Positions 53,735 through 64,000 of a stretch of 64,000 bases of DNA are shown piece by piece. Below the pieces are notes generated by a model. The model did no database searches, was not told the DNA's origin, and worked only from the letters and a program-made list of their open reading frames with translations. The position numbers and the translations under genes were made by a program. This stretch comes from Anthostomella pinea (taxonomy: Eukaryota; Ascomycota; Sordariomycetes; Xylariales; Xylariaceae), in contig CAUWAG010000018.1 in NCBI GenBank assembly GCA_963556695.1, positions 2,914,001 through 2,978,000 of the forward strand. The letters are read 5' to 3'. How positions within the stretch are numbered: position 1 is the first letter of the stretch; each line of letters starts with the position of its first letter.

Positions 53735-55403
53735 GGGGCGTGCGACTTACGATGGCCGCGCGTCGGAGAGCGGATATTCGGTGCATCGGAATTTAGAACC
53801 TGCTTTGCATGTCGTGCACGCGTCGTTTGCGCATCCATCTGCGCCTGTGTAGTAAATAGTCGGCTTCGCTGTCGGTGCACTTGATGTCGCCGTTGAAGGG
53901 ACGAGGCTTATCGAGAAGGTAGATGAAGGGCTGGACGGATGATATCAGGCTAGATATCGACGACGGAGTAGGAGTAGGGGTTGAGGTCCAAGGTACCTCA
54001 CAAGCACTTGGCTGATCACGCTTGACGACTACGCTCGAGTTTTGGCAGATCGAGCCATAAGCCATATTATACCCTACGTGGATTTTGCTCGGAATCGGGT
54101 AGGGATAGTTACCAGCAGCCGGATCTGTCTTGAGAGAATCTGGCACCCTCTGGAATGATTCAGCATGGATATAGTCTTTCACTCGCCTTCCCACTGTGTT
54201 GTTATTGGCATAGTCATTCGGCGACCATCGAAATTGCTCTTGGTTTTCGGGCAAGGCAAGGACGTACGCGGCTAAGCCAGCCTGTCCCTTCTTGTCAGTT
54301 TAAACGGCCTCGATGATTTCTGTCGCAACTTACGATAGCAGAGGCTGCGAAGCTGGTGCCGTTGACGGTACCCTTGCCCCCGCTTACCTGACAGCTATAA
54401 ACAAGCTGAGCCATAGCGTAAACTGTGTATCTATTTTAGTATGCTGAATGAGTTCTCGGGCGTACTTTGGACTTGAACGTTGAGGGAAATTGACAAGAGA
54501 TACCACGGTCTCGGGTTGTGATGATTTTGATGTGGTGGTTTTGCTGGTTTCTTCTCTTGAAATACTTCATAGGGGAGCAGAGCATGGGAATTAGCTTACC
54601 AGTAATACTTCCAGGTCCCTTCTTTGGGTGTGACGGTGCCTTATTGGATGCACTCTCGCCTTCCGGTGTAGTGCCCACGTAGAGCGACCCTCGCGGATTC
54701 ACTCCACCAACCGTGATCAGGGAGTTACTCGATGTTCCATGACTCTGGGGCGCCAAGTCGCCGAGATATGCCTTGGGCACCTGTAGTCCCTGATCACGAC
54801 CCTCATTGTCTGCCGCCATCACAAAGGTAACCCCACGCTTATCAAACTCTGTTAAATACTCATCAAACATGTCGTGACCAGCATCGCTGTCGGCCTGGGC
54901 TTCGCCACGCAGATCCACCTCTGGACACGTCCTGTTAGCTTGTATCTACCGCCACGTGGAAGTGGTTGTCCGCATACCCCATGTGAATAACACGACGCTC
55001 TTGCTTCCAGGAATACCTTCGAGGTCTATTGCCGCCAGAACCCTCTCGAACGCTCGCCGGTACGCCTCCGGGTGCGGATTCTGGTGTTGTTCTATAGAAC
55101 CGGCAACCTTGATCAGAAACAGGTTCGCATGCGGACTTACCCCTACATCCCCCCAGTCGTCCGTGATATGGCTGACTTCACCGCCGACAACACATGCTAC
55201 CGGTGTTCCATGGCCTCTTGTGATAGTCCAGATGTCATTCGTTCGCGTATCTGGAAATCGATCTACCATGTCATCGGGACCGTACGCAAATCCAAGATCA
55301 ATCTTCATCTCCGAAAGGCTGCCAACGGAGTAGTCAGATGGTATCACGTATTTCCTGACTTCTCGCACGCCGTCAATGGGGGCCAGCTCCTGGTTCATGG
55401 TTA
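53735..55403 (-). pseudogene. subtilisin-like (S8) protease domain of the broken gene, His/Asn/Ser part
   Basis: Readable exons: about 55398-54946 with the catalytic His in ITRGHGTPVACVVGG (codon 55210-55212) and VGVSPHANLFLIKVAG; about 54930-54600 with the oxyanion Asn in GVTFVMAADNEGRDQG and NSLITVGGVNPRGS; about 54427-54340 with the catalytic Ser in GTVNGTSFAASAI (codon 54352-54354); then, after an intron with donor GTAAGT, AGLAAYVLALPENQEQ. Further down comes a Ser/Pro linker and a Cys-rich start (GDIKCTDSEAD) that must shift one frame near 53860 to continue as IYYTGADGCANDACTTCKAG. Several introns have good signals. The domain is the continuation of 55629-57182 across a solo LTR. The frameshifts and missing continuity make it a pseudogene. 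Confidence 0.7.
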
Positions 55404-55408
55404 GCTAC

Positions 55409-55623
55409 TGTTGGATATCATACCAGGCTGAGGCTTTCGGGGCTGAATGCACTAATGGGTTTAGCCTCAGGGCAGTCAGCCCACCCTCAGGCCACCAGGA
55501 TCCTGGCGCCATTATCGTATGATTATCTGGTCACCCTGATGGCACACCTGTACATATGGGGGCTTCTCCCCCAGAGATCTTCTTCTCTTTCCTTTCAATA
55601 CAGAACGGTTTTGAAATCTCACA
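55409..55623 (+). mobile_element. solo LTR, 215 bp, exact 5-bp target duplication
   Basis: Begins TGTTGGATATCATACC and ends TTTTGAAATCTCACA; flanked by GCTAC at 55404-55408 and 55624-55628. Same family as 47092-47320, in opposite orientation and about 8 kb away. It lies inside what is most simply an intron of the minus-strand protease gene (donor-like GTAAGG near 55678, acceptor CATGAACCAG near 55390), because the Asp-containing part of the catalytic domain is on one side and the His/Ser part on the other. Confidence 0.92.
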
Positions 55624-55628
55624 GCTAC

Positions 55629-57182
55629 CCATGCAACTGTTCACTATCTAGTCACAAGTATGAGATTGCCTTACAAGTATGTCCGCACATACAGTATCGA
55701 GTATGAATACCCATGAGCCCTGGCCCGTGGAGGGGTCGAACTTGTAGGGCTCACGAGCTGGATCGGTGTCAGGTCTCGAACTCAAGAGTTTGAGGTGGTT
55801 AGGTGCGCTTGGCTGCACGTCTTCCTCTACAGTATTCTTGAAAGACTAAAAGGGTCGCCCTTATCGGTCAGGTCGTTCTCGGGTTCGTAGAAGGGCCGCA
55901 TTTGTATATTCGACACCATGGGCACGATCTCGATGATCCGTGCATGTGGCTCAGATAAGTGTGTGAAGTATGCTGGGGGCAATGTATCGCTCATAATCTC
56001 GATGACAGGGCGCTGACCCAGGCCAGCATCGATAGCAATGGTCAGGTCAACGAAGGCTCCCTTGGATGTTCCTTTTGCGACGTGTATGTACCAGTCTGGA
56101 TCCTGGGGCTCTGACTTTGGTATGTCAGGCGAATCATTCCCTTCCCCTGAACCCAGGCTGTCCCACTTCACTACAGCTATAGTTGCTAATATGCTGAAAG
56201 CTGTAACCGCGCCTCCGAGAAAAAATTGGGCAGGTCCGATAGTCGCCAAAGGTGCTTCCTGCACGAGAACTTCGAGTAGTGGCTGGAATGTAGGGTCTGA
56301 GGGCAGTCCGCGAAGGATTATCTGTTGTCTTGATGCAGCGAGTATTAGCGATCTGTTTACTGAGCCTTGAGTTCTCGTCTGCTTCAAGTATCTTCTTTGA
56401 CAAGAGCAAGAATAGCTTGGTCCTCGACAGACAGTAGGACAAGGGGTTTAAGTCAATAGGGACGGAACCGTAATAGTAAAACACCCACAACGGTTCCCTT
56501 ACACCAAGCCATTGCCTCGAAGCATAACTGCACTTGTTCAGGATATCGATAAAAGTCCTGCTGGCAGGGGTGTTCGCAAGGGGCTCAAGATTGGTTATAG
56601 CGCTGTCAAGATCTTCCATGATGCTGTCAACTGGCTGGAGCCATTCGATGCTTGATCGGAATGCGTCCATGACTTGCATTTCGATGCTCTCGTAGTTTGC
56701 CACATCAGGATTCGACGCCATCACCTTGGCCCCGAACACGCTGCTGGCGAAGCTCCCGAAAAGTGAAAGAAGACCCGAGGCTGACCTAGATACTCCTGTT
56801 AGAATGCCTTTGACTTGGTCTAGTGATAGGCTTGTCTGCAAGTTTCTGGGTTTCCATGTAACCATGTGTCCGTTTTGGGTGCTCTCCGATCCCTCCGAGG
56901 TAAGTTCTGGCAGTGGGAAGACGATACCGTATATTTCCAGCCTATCGCAAGACAGACGGCTTAAAGAGCCGTCCAGTAGGAATACTGTCGCAGAATCGTC
57001 TCTACATACTGGCACGAGGTAACCCAATCCATCAAAGGATACCTGAATTCTTGGCACAGGTTTTGGGGTGATGTACGGGCCAACTGGCAGCGAAGAGCTT
57101 GCAGTTTGGCTCGATGAGCCTGTGGATCCAGTCTTGATCGATGTTCCTGTTGGGAGGCTGGTAGTGTCTGGCGGAGTATGGA
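55629..57182 (-). pseudogene. middle of the broken protease gene: helical domain, membrane segment and catalytic Asp
   Basis: Coding continues in frame from the pogo insertion site (ETIHTPPDTTSLPTGTS, then PRIQVSFDGLGYLVPVCRDD). A helical stretch follows (LSLDQVKGILTGVSRSAS and SIEWLQPVDSIMEDLDSAIT). Near 56400 the frame changes, by frameshift or an unresolved intron, to RGLPSDPTFQPLLEVLVQEA with a hydrophobic segment FFLGGAVTAFSILATIAVV. An inhibitor-like stretch ends SNIQMRPFYEPENDL. After another one-base shift near 55830 the catalytic Asp motif appears: KFDPSTGQGSWVFILDT (Asp codon 55696-55698). This ties the segment to the protease domain at lower coordinates. I do not recognise the helical domain. 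Confidence 0.6.
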
Positions 57183-57184
57183 TA

Positions 57185-59317
57185 CCATCCCCCCCATAGA
57201 AGTCGTACACCCCCACTAGTCGTACAGCCAAACCCCACCATCACCACCAAAACACCCCCTTATTGACTTATACACGAATGAAGCCATTTAGGTCAGAGAA
57301 ATACAGCAAAATTATCATTCAAAAGCGCTGAAGCTGTTCATGCGTAATATCTAGCCGGCGCCCGAATGGCTCGCCCGGATCGCGATAGGCGAGGCTTCTG
57401 TATAGTCTCCAAAACGTCTTCATCAAGGGGGTCATCCTCATCTTCCTCTTCGTCCTCCGACTCAACAACTATCTCTTTTTGCACTTCTGTGTGTGCAGCA
57501 GGGCTAATGGTACCTCCATGAGATAGTGTTTCTGTCACTGTTTTGAACTTCCTATTAGGATTAGGGATCTTCTGTCGCTTCTTTGGCCGTAGCCGCTCTA
57601 ACTCAGCCTCCAAAGCCTTGATCTTCTGATCTTTTATAACAACTTCGGTCTCCTTGGCTTCGAACGCGTTGGCTGTCTTTCTGTACTTCAGTCTGGTCCC
57701 TGGGGACTTATTTTTGCCGAAATTCATGATCTGGCGGCTCGTAGTAGGGGTCCGTTGGTCCTCTGGTTCAGAGCTTTCAGGGGTATCAGGCTCAGGGGTC
57801 TTTCTCTTCTCTTCTTGTATCTCTGAGTGCTGTAAGCACTTCCTGCGGCTGATAAGATAATATCCAGTGACCTTGAAGCCCGAGAGGATATTTTGCTTAA
57901 TGAAAGCAGAAGTTCTGGCCTTGCTATAGCATCGGATGAAGTTGATCTTGTCAACAGGCGAGGCATCCGTCAAGGAATTCAACTCGGAGAGGAATTTCTG
58001 GTAGTAGGCCTTTAGGGCGTTATAAGGCCCGTTATCTAGAGGTTGCATGCCATGACTAGTATGCGCAGGAAAGAAATAGAGCAATATGTTATTAAAATAA
58101 CATATGGTCATGAATTTGTCCTATTAACACGCGTCAAACCATGATAAATCGGGAAAAATCAAAGGAAGTCTAAATAAAATAAGGAAAAATCATATACGTA
58201 CGGAGGTGTGGCTCTTATGGCCATCTAGTATTAAAAGGATCGCGTCGGACTGGTCTCCTCCTCGTATCTCGTCCGCCTGTGGGAGGAAAACATCTTCTAG
58301 CCACTTGCAGGCGATGTCATTCGAAGTCCAGCCATTTTCTGAGCATATATAATGCCAATCTGCGGTCTTTTGGAACTCCTTGATGAACCACTGGGCTTGG
58401 AGGTCCTTCCTCTTAAAGATAATGCCTGGTTTCAGGATTTTTCCAGTTACTGAGACAATCTCGATAAAGGAGGTCCAGCTACAGCCCTAAGGGCTCTTCA
58501 GGAAGGCCTTCTTTGTAGCAGAACTACCCAGAACAAGAGATTCGATGCCTGTGAATCTAATTAGATTTCTCCCGGAATTAAAGGGGTAAGTAGAGCTACC
58601 AAAATCCGACATGATGCCGCCCTTATCGACATTATAGGTGTTCTTTGGCTTCATCCAGCCGTAGTCTTCGAGAATTTCAAAGAACCAGTTAACTGACTTT
58701 GACATAAAGCCCTTAAAGCGTGCCGCTTCCTTCCTTTTGCCAATCTTGGTCTTGATCTGGGGGTTGCGGCACTTGAAGGCTGCCATGAAGGTGTCTCCTA
58801 GGGGGGCCTCATCCCCCTTTTCTTTCAACACCTTCTTAATGATCTCACGGACCAGGGAGTGTGAAGGGGCTAGGCCCAGCTTTTCTTGCAGTAAAACCCA
58901 TTTGGTTATAGTCATTTCCTGCGCAGGAGAGAGTCTCTGTTACTGTATATGGGCTTCGGATCTCGTAGGCCTGCCGTTGAGTCGATTAGACAGCGTCATG
59001 GCCAGAATGCCGTGTTTTTGAGCGCTTTTTCGCAGCGAGAGGCCCTCATCTGCGATATCTAAGATGGCTTTCGCCATCTGATCCTCCGTATACGAATAGG
59101 GAGGCATTTTAGGCGGCTATACGATGCTGTGTTGCATACAGAACAAGGCTTCATGAGAGCCGCGCAAGACCGCAAATATGCCATTCGGGATAGGAAATGC
59201 GGGGTAATTAACAGCCAATCACGTAGGCGCCGCGGGGTAAATGTGGGAGTTTGGGTGGTGATGGTGGGGTTTGGCTGTACGACTAGTGGGGGTGTACGAC
59301 TTCTATGGGGGGGATGG
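57185..59317 (-). mobile_element. second Fot1/pogo-type transposon, inserted in a coding exon
   Basis: 2133-bp element with about 65-bp near-perfect terminal inverted repeats (outer ends CCATCCCCCCCATAGAAGTC... and the complement) flanked by TA at 57183-57184 and 59318-59319. The inverted repeats share no obvious sequence with those of the element at 42266-44338, so this is a different family. Removing element plus one TA joins ...PPTET and IHTPPDTT, i.e. it split a Ser/Thr-rich exon of the minus-strand protease gene. Confidence 0.93.
57338..59107 (-). pseudogene. pogo-type transposase, nearly complete, with two stops
   Basis: Starts MPPYSYTEDQMAKAILDIAD with a Psq-type helix-turn-helix (SLRKSAQKHGILAMTLSNRL). 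A TAA interrupts SEAHIQ*QRLSPAQE (CAA/CAG-type to stop). A CENP-B-like DNA-binding region (KWVLLQEKLGLAPSHSLVRE) follows, then the DDE domain with Asp in NTYNVDKGGIMSDFG and ILLILDGHKSH. A second stop lies near 58488 (LKSP*GCSW). An intron with donor GTACGT near 58199 and acceptor GTTAATAG near 58125 leads to YFFPAHTSHGMQPLDNGPYN and the acidic C-terminal tail ending ARYYA. It is much better preserved than the transposase at 42.6 kb, so the element is younger, but it is not autonomous. Confidence 0.85.
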
Positions 59318-59319
59318 TA

Positions 59320-60800
59320 GTTTCCGTGGGAGGCGCGGTGTTGGGGTCCATGTTGCCTGACCGCTAGGAGTCGACATCGTCTGGCCACTGGGAGTCGATA
59401 TTGGGGGCTCAGTACCCGAGTGCTCAGTCGCAGAGCTAGTATGAGGGAACATAGTTGGCGAACTACTATTTGGGTGCTGGTGCTTGTGAGAGAAAGTGTA
59501 GTCGGCGAGGGGATGGTCCGCGAAGGATTGGTCGTGGTGTCTTCAGTGGTAGGAGGGAGCTCAGTGGTAGAAGGACTATTAGTGGTAGGAGGACTACCAG
59601 TCGTACGAGGATTATCAGTGGTAGAAGGACTATCGGTGGTAGGGGAAACTCCAGAGGTCAAAGGACTGCTTGACGGGATCGTAGCCGTGGTACTGAGTGA
59701 AACAGGTCCCGTCGTATCTGTCCGACTCGATGTAACCGTGCTTATCTCGGTCGATGTTGGTGTAATCGCTACAATTGACGCAGTGTTACTGGGCTCAGTG
59801 GATAGAGACGTAGGTGGAACAATAGTCCTGTATATACTCGATTCAGGGGTGCCCAATGAAGAGATGCCTTGAGGACTGGTCGTTGAGAAAGACGAAGATG
59901 GAGGGACAAGCTCAGATGAGCTCGATATAAGGGTACCACCACCAGTGGATGGTGGAGAGTTAGTGGTGCTTATTGGTGACCCACTGATCACTTGACTGCT
60001 GCTCAGAGCCATGGTCGTGGTTGGCAGGGACACAACGGTACTGGCAAAACTGGATGCCGACGGAGATGTGATAGTATCGGTGGAAGGTGATGAGATAGGT
60101 TGTGAAGTGCCAGTATTTGCCAAAGACGTTGCAGTAGCCTGTGATGAAGGCAATACTATAGTAGTCGAGTGAGTACTGGCTGCAGAGCCCAATGTTGACA
60201 TGGTAGTAACCGGGGTGCCATGGCTAATACCAGTACTTTCTATGGTAGAGATGGAGACTGAAGTGCTTGCTACAGTAAGAGTGCTTGCTGCAGTACTCCC
60301 GAAGCCTGTGGTACTCGTCTCCGGTGTCGGTGAAAAGGGCGTACCGTACGACGGGCTACGAGTATCATAAGAGTATCCTCCGGAATAGGCCGTGGTTGTG
60401 CTCGTCGGCAACTCGGTTTCTGGTATAGTCACGGTGACCGTAATATACGTAGTGCAAGTGCAATCGGGGACCCTGATGTGGTCAGTCGTCTGGGTCGAAA
60501 ACACGGTTGAGCATTGCGAGGGGCCGGAGTTCGCGGCATCACAGTTGACGGCCACCGGCCGCAGGACGACGTGGGCCTCGTTACATGCTGGGGCAGCGGT
60601 TATAGGGAAGGCTATAGAAAAGAAAAGGAGTCAGTATTCGGGCAACTGGTGTCAAGGCCTCCATAGAGTCTCTGACTTTTATCTCGGTGTTAGGATAGGG
60701 GTAGGAGTTGGTTCTAGGACGAACCATGGACGCCGATCCCCACCGCTATTGCCGAACGGCACATGAGCAGTAAGCTCTGAAAAGCACGCCAAGGTCGCAT
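59320..60800 (-). pseudogene. N-terminal part of the broken protease gene: signal peptide and Ser/Thr-rich stalk
   Basis: Proposed exon 1 is 60725-60800 (MRPWRAFQSLLLMCRSAIAV, a signal peptide), followed by intron 60612-60724 (113 bp: GTTCGT, branch ATACTGACT, acceptor TCTATAG). Exon 2 starts at 60611 with AFPITAAPACNEAHVVLRPV and continues VPDCTCTTYITVTVTIPE, a Cys/Thr motif common at the head of fungal wall or surface proteins. About 300 Ser/Thr residues follow, with PTTDSPSTTDNPRTTGSP repeats. Near 59470 the frame must shift to stay Ser/Thr-rich (MFPHTSSATEHSGTEPPIST), and again near 59350 before the pogo insertion. The open frame running on into the transposon is fortuitous. Confidence 0.6.
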
Positions 60801-62314
60801 TTATTATTTTCACTCCGTGGTAAGGTGAATTGGGTGCCTAGTCGAGCCGAAAACCGATATCGTGCGTTCTGTTAACGATTTGGGTCTGTGTCGGCTGTGG
60901 GTTTAGCTGGGTTGTTAAACATTGAAGGAACCGTCAAGTGAAGAATTTCCGTACGACCTTTTATAGCATTTTTGGTTGAAAAACTTATACGAAAGATATC
61001 AGGAGCAACATACGTAGAAACAAGCTGTGATGTTTCAAGAGGTTATGTGCAATCACGTCGCTGTGCTGGCGCTTGCCATGACTGGCGCAAGTGACTATCC
61101 ATGACAGCAAATAACAGAGCAGACCGGTAGGGGTGAGACCGGCCAGAGGTTCCAATTGCAGCAAATCGACGGATATGCCGGGGAGATTGGGGTTATAAGG
61201 CGATGTGAGAGTCACGACATGGTAAACCCGCCTTTGATTTTACAGCCACATGTAGCAGCATGAGATACCGAATGGCAAACTCACAGTCTTACCGTTGTTG
61301 ACTACGTTAACACTCACCTTCATAGAGGTGTCCATTGACGGACACACAAATCTCCGCCTCCGGTATCAAGTACATATCAGCGATCAGAAAATGCAGTAGC
61401 GATCACGAACTACACCAGAAGAGAAACCTCGGCGCATCTTGTAAAGCAAGTCGAAAATGGCCGGTCCACCTCTACACCGCGATCCCGAGCTCCTAGAGGA
61501 GGCGAATAGACTTATAGGAGAAGAACAGCATCGGGATTGATAAGCGCGGCCTGGCATCCATTAGGGAGTAATGCAGTCGCTGGCTATCTGTTTTCTAACA
61601 GCGCACGTAGTAGGCTGTGCATGATTACGTTTAGATAGAATTGATGTATTTTAATTAACCTTACTATCGTTTGGTTAATTGGACTGCATGTTGCCTGACC
61701 ATGGTCGCACACCTCTTCGCAAATGCCGATTGTAATGATACTAAAGTAACTTACATATCAGCGAAATCCTAGCTGGGCAAGTAGTTACGGTGGGTGGTGC
61801 CATAGTGCCCAAGCAGCACAAATCCAAAAAGTCACAATCACAATCAACAATCACCAACACCACCGTCAAAGTCAAGCACCAAAAAGTCCAACAACGTAAA
61901 ACAAGTTCATTAAACCATAAAAGCAGCACAATCCATCCTAAACTCCTAACATCGACATCGTCCAGGTCATAATGATACAAATAACCAACCAAGTAGAAGG
62001 TCGGCCTCACTTCAAGGGGGTGGAGCAGGGTCAGGCGGTGAAAGCAATCAAGCAACGCCTTGACGCTTCTGCCTTCCCTTTCCTTTCCTTTCATTCCCTG
62101 AACACCCCATGAAAATGCGACAAGCGATGAATCCAAAGCCGCAAGCTACCCATCCCAGCCCGGCCCCGAGGCATAATAGACACTGGGACAAAACACAAGC
62201 AAGACCCTACACCGAAAGTATGTACTGTAATCGCAGCATGATATATCAGTCCTCCTCGTGCTGCGTATGCCCTTCTCGCCGTTTCGTCACGCACAGGCCC
62301 CGGAGAGCATCCAC
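60801..62314. other. intergenic; no supported gene
   Basis: About 1.5 kb between the start of the broken protease gene and the stop of the coiled-coil gene. An ATG at 61457 opens a short frame (MAGPPLHRDPELLEEANRLI) of 27 codons, too short to call. Near 61641-61680 is an AT-rich patch with TTAATTAACC/GGTTAATTGG inverted words. The stretch next to 62314 is presumably the 3' UTR of the minus-strand coiled-coil gene. Confidence 0.35.
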
Positions 62315-64000
62315 CTAGGTCCGCCCCTTGGCGGCCCGGCCGGCGGGTGCGCTGACGTCCCTACGCTCAACGCCCACGCCGCCCATCATCTGCTTGCGCG
62401 GCGTCATGGCGCCCTGGGCCGCGCTCCTGGCTCTACCGCGCCGCTCCTTGATCTGGGCCAGCGCCTGCTCGCGGGTCATGGTCGGCGTCAGCGCTGGGTT
62501 GTTGACGTCGAACGAGGGGACGCGGGGGCCGTGGTGGTGTGCCGGTATGACCGCGATCGTGTGCGGGTCGATCTTAACGTCCCGGATGGGGATGCTGGTC
62601 GTCGTGGTCACCGTGTAGAAGGCTGCGGAGGTATGAGGACGTGTTTCAGCAGTTTCGGAGTCTGGACGTACGGACGAGGCGGGCGACTCTACTTCAGGCT
62701 CATCTGCCTCTTCACCCGCATCCGTGTCGGTATCACAGGATGGGTCATCGCCCGGTGTAGCAGTTGTGTCGATGACAGTGCAGTGAGAATCGCTTTCACG
62801 TGGGGCGTTGAGGAGGGATAGAAGGGATGTTCTTTCCTGTACCATCAAGGCAAACGTTGGAGGGTCGACAGAGGGTGTTCGAGAGTAATAGTCAGGGTTT
62901 GGGTGCGAACTGACGGGAGTGAGTGGTCCAGGAGCGGATTCTTCGATCTTCTCCATGGCTTCTAGTTCGTGTTGCGAGAGCGTTCGAAAGGTTCCCTCCG
63001 ATGGCAGAAAGACGGTTCCTCGCCTTGGTCCTTTTTGCTCCTGGGCCTCCTCCTGTTTGCTCACTTCTTCGACAGCCGTCTCATTTGGCTCGGTCGGTTC
63101 GGGTGCTCCTAACCCCTCAACTGGCTCAACTAGCTCAGCAGACTCAGCTTGCGCGGTATCTGCTGGGGATTGCCGAGAGTCTTGCGCTGCTACCGGAGAC
63201 GGCGCCGGTGACTCTGGTTTCTTGCCTAGAATTATCAGGTCTGCCGGGTCCACAATGGCAATGGGCCCAGGTCGCTCTTTGCGCACAGAAGCCACAGTAC
63301 TTCGTCGTGGACGACGAGACCTGGAGCCTGCACAACAAGACATCTGGCATTCTGCCTGTACGAACTCCAGATGTTCTTGGGTTCGGTCCGCTCTCCGCCT
63401 CTCCCATTGCCACAGCCGTGTCAGCTCGTCGATCTCGTCTTCGCTAGCGGCGGATGATACAATGTCCATTGTCGAGAGCGACACTCTTGGCTTCTTCGGC
63501 GATGCGAACTCGGTATTGGGTTCCTCCGGGGGCAGTGGGAGACGGCCCTCGGCTGCTATTCTGGCAACCTCTTCGCTCTGAGCAGCAGCCTTGAAAGCAT
63601 CACGCTCCTCTTCCACGAACTTGATGCGCTCGAGAGCCTTCTCTAGCTGCTCTTGGAGACCCACGAGCTGATACCTTGAAGCGAAGGCTTCCTGTTCTCT
63701 GGTTTTGCTAAGCTCTTTCTCGCGTTCGAGACGCTCTTCGATCGACTTGGATGAGGCTCGCGCTACTTTGACCTCCTCCTGTAGCTTGACGATGGACGAT
63801 TGTGACTTGAAGGTCTCCTTGCGCGCTCGCCGGATCTCCTTCTCCCATATGGCTTGCGTATGCGAGTATGTTTCTTTCGCTCGTCCATAGCTCTCCTGCA
63901 TCACATGCAGTTAGTAAGTGTCGAGGCACTTTCCACGGAAAGTCAGCGCAGCGTATGAACCCACCATTACGGTTTCCAGTCTTTCGCCAACTTTGCGCTC
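62315..64000 (-). CDS. coiled-coil protein of a conserved ascomycete family, 5' end outside window
   Basis: Last exon 62315-63895 plus part of an upstream exon from 63965 to beyond the right edge, with intron 63896-63963 (68 bp: GTGGGT, branch TTACTAAC, acceptor GATGCAG) in phase 0; the junction reads ERKVGERLETVM|ESYGRAKETY. In the window 539 codons are readable. The first 120 residues are one coiled coil (AIWEKEIRRARKETFKSQSS and SRYQLVGLQEQLEKALERIK). Conserved islands follow: EFASPKKPRVSLSTMDIVSS, WQWERRRADRTQEHLEFVQA with ECQMSCC, and AIVDPADLIIL. The C-terminus ends ALTPTMTREQALAQIKERRG and a basic tail. I recall an uncharacterised family with this layout, possibly linked to spindle pole or cytoskeleton, but no function is established. 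Confidence 0.75.

Noticed and set aside
59059..59470. Continuation of the Ser/Thr-rich open frame into the transposon
   Set aside because: After about 59470 the frame turns into Arg/Leu-rich sequence and runs into pogo DNA; the Ser/Thr-rich text continues in another frame, so this part is fortuitous.

Overview
The window is nuclear DNA of a filamentous ascomycete (Pezizomycotina); the class cannot be fixed from the sequence alone. The evidence is 55-125 bp GT..AG introns with CTAAC/CTGAC-type branch points, fungal gene families (Lte1, a Mae1-type C4-dicarboxylate carrier, fungal APH-like kinases, large coiled-coil proteins without homologues outside fungi), Fot1/pogo DNA transposons flanked by TA, LTR retrotransposon relics, and an AT-rich block of the kind left by repeat-induced point mutation (RIP). 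Spliced coordinates were worked out by hand from splice signals and reading-frame continuity. Layout: 1-4828 (minus) holds most of the mitotic-exit exchange factor LTE1, running off the left edge. About 7 kb upstream (4829-11.9 kb) shows no gene I can support. From 12.7 to 16.4 kb lies a mosaic of broken retroelement coding pieces (Gag-like, Ty3/gypsy RNase H, Ty1/copia Gag and RNase H ends). From 17.5 to 35.4 kb is a mostly intact, mostly minus-strand gene run: a 1403-residue repeat-rich disordered protein, a possible 48-residue spliced protein on the plus strand, a small Cys/His protein, a GPI-anchor-type secreted protein, a malate/sulfite-type transporter, a zinc MDR alcohol dehydrogenase, a BTB/POZ protein, and two low-complexity helical proteins.

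From 36 to 48 kb genes alternate with decay. There is a large fungal-specific gene with two in-frame stops, a secreted Cys-rich gene with a probable one-base frameshift, an intact mitochondrial-looking phytanoyl-CoA dioxygenase, a complete but dead 2073-bp pogo element with exact TA duplication, a PhzF-type isomerase, and an aminoglycoside-phosphotransferase-fold kinase whose start codon lies 54 bp from a solo LTR. From 48.24 to 52.1 kb is a very AT-rich, RIP-like block carrying GC-normal younger insertions, two of them solo LTRs with exact 5-bp target duplications.

From 52.5 to 60.8 kb (minus) one large gene for a secreted, Ser/Thr-rich, subtilisin-like protease with a Cys-rich tail has been broken by three different mobile elements: a pogo transposon (57185-59317, TA), a solo LTR (55409-55623, 5-bp duplication, same family as the one at 47 kb but inverted) and a 5'-truncated LINE (53054-53722, 12-bp duplication). 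It also carries several frameshifts and at least one stop, although the catalytic Asp, His and Ser can still be read. The right edge holds the 3' part of a conserved coiled-coil protein. The intact genes are ordinary metabolic, signalling and structural genes with no evident shared pathway. The main biological story is a transposon-rich compartment in which genes are being eroded.
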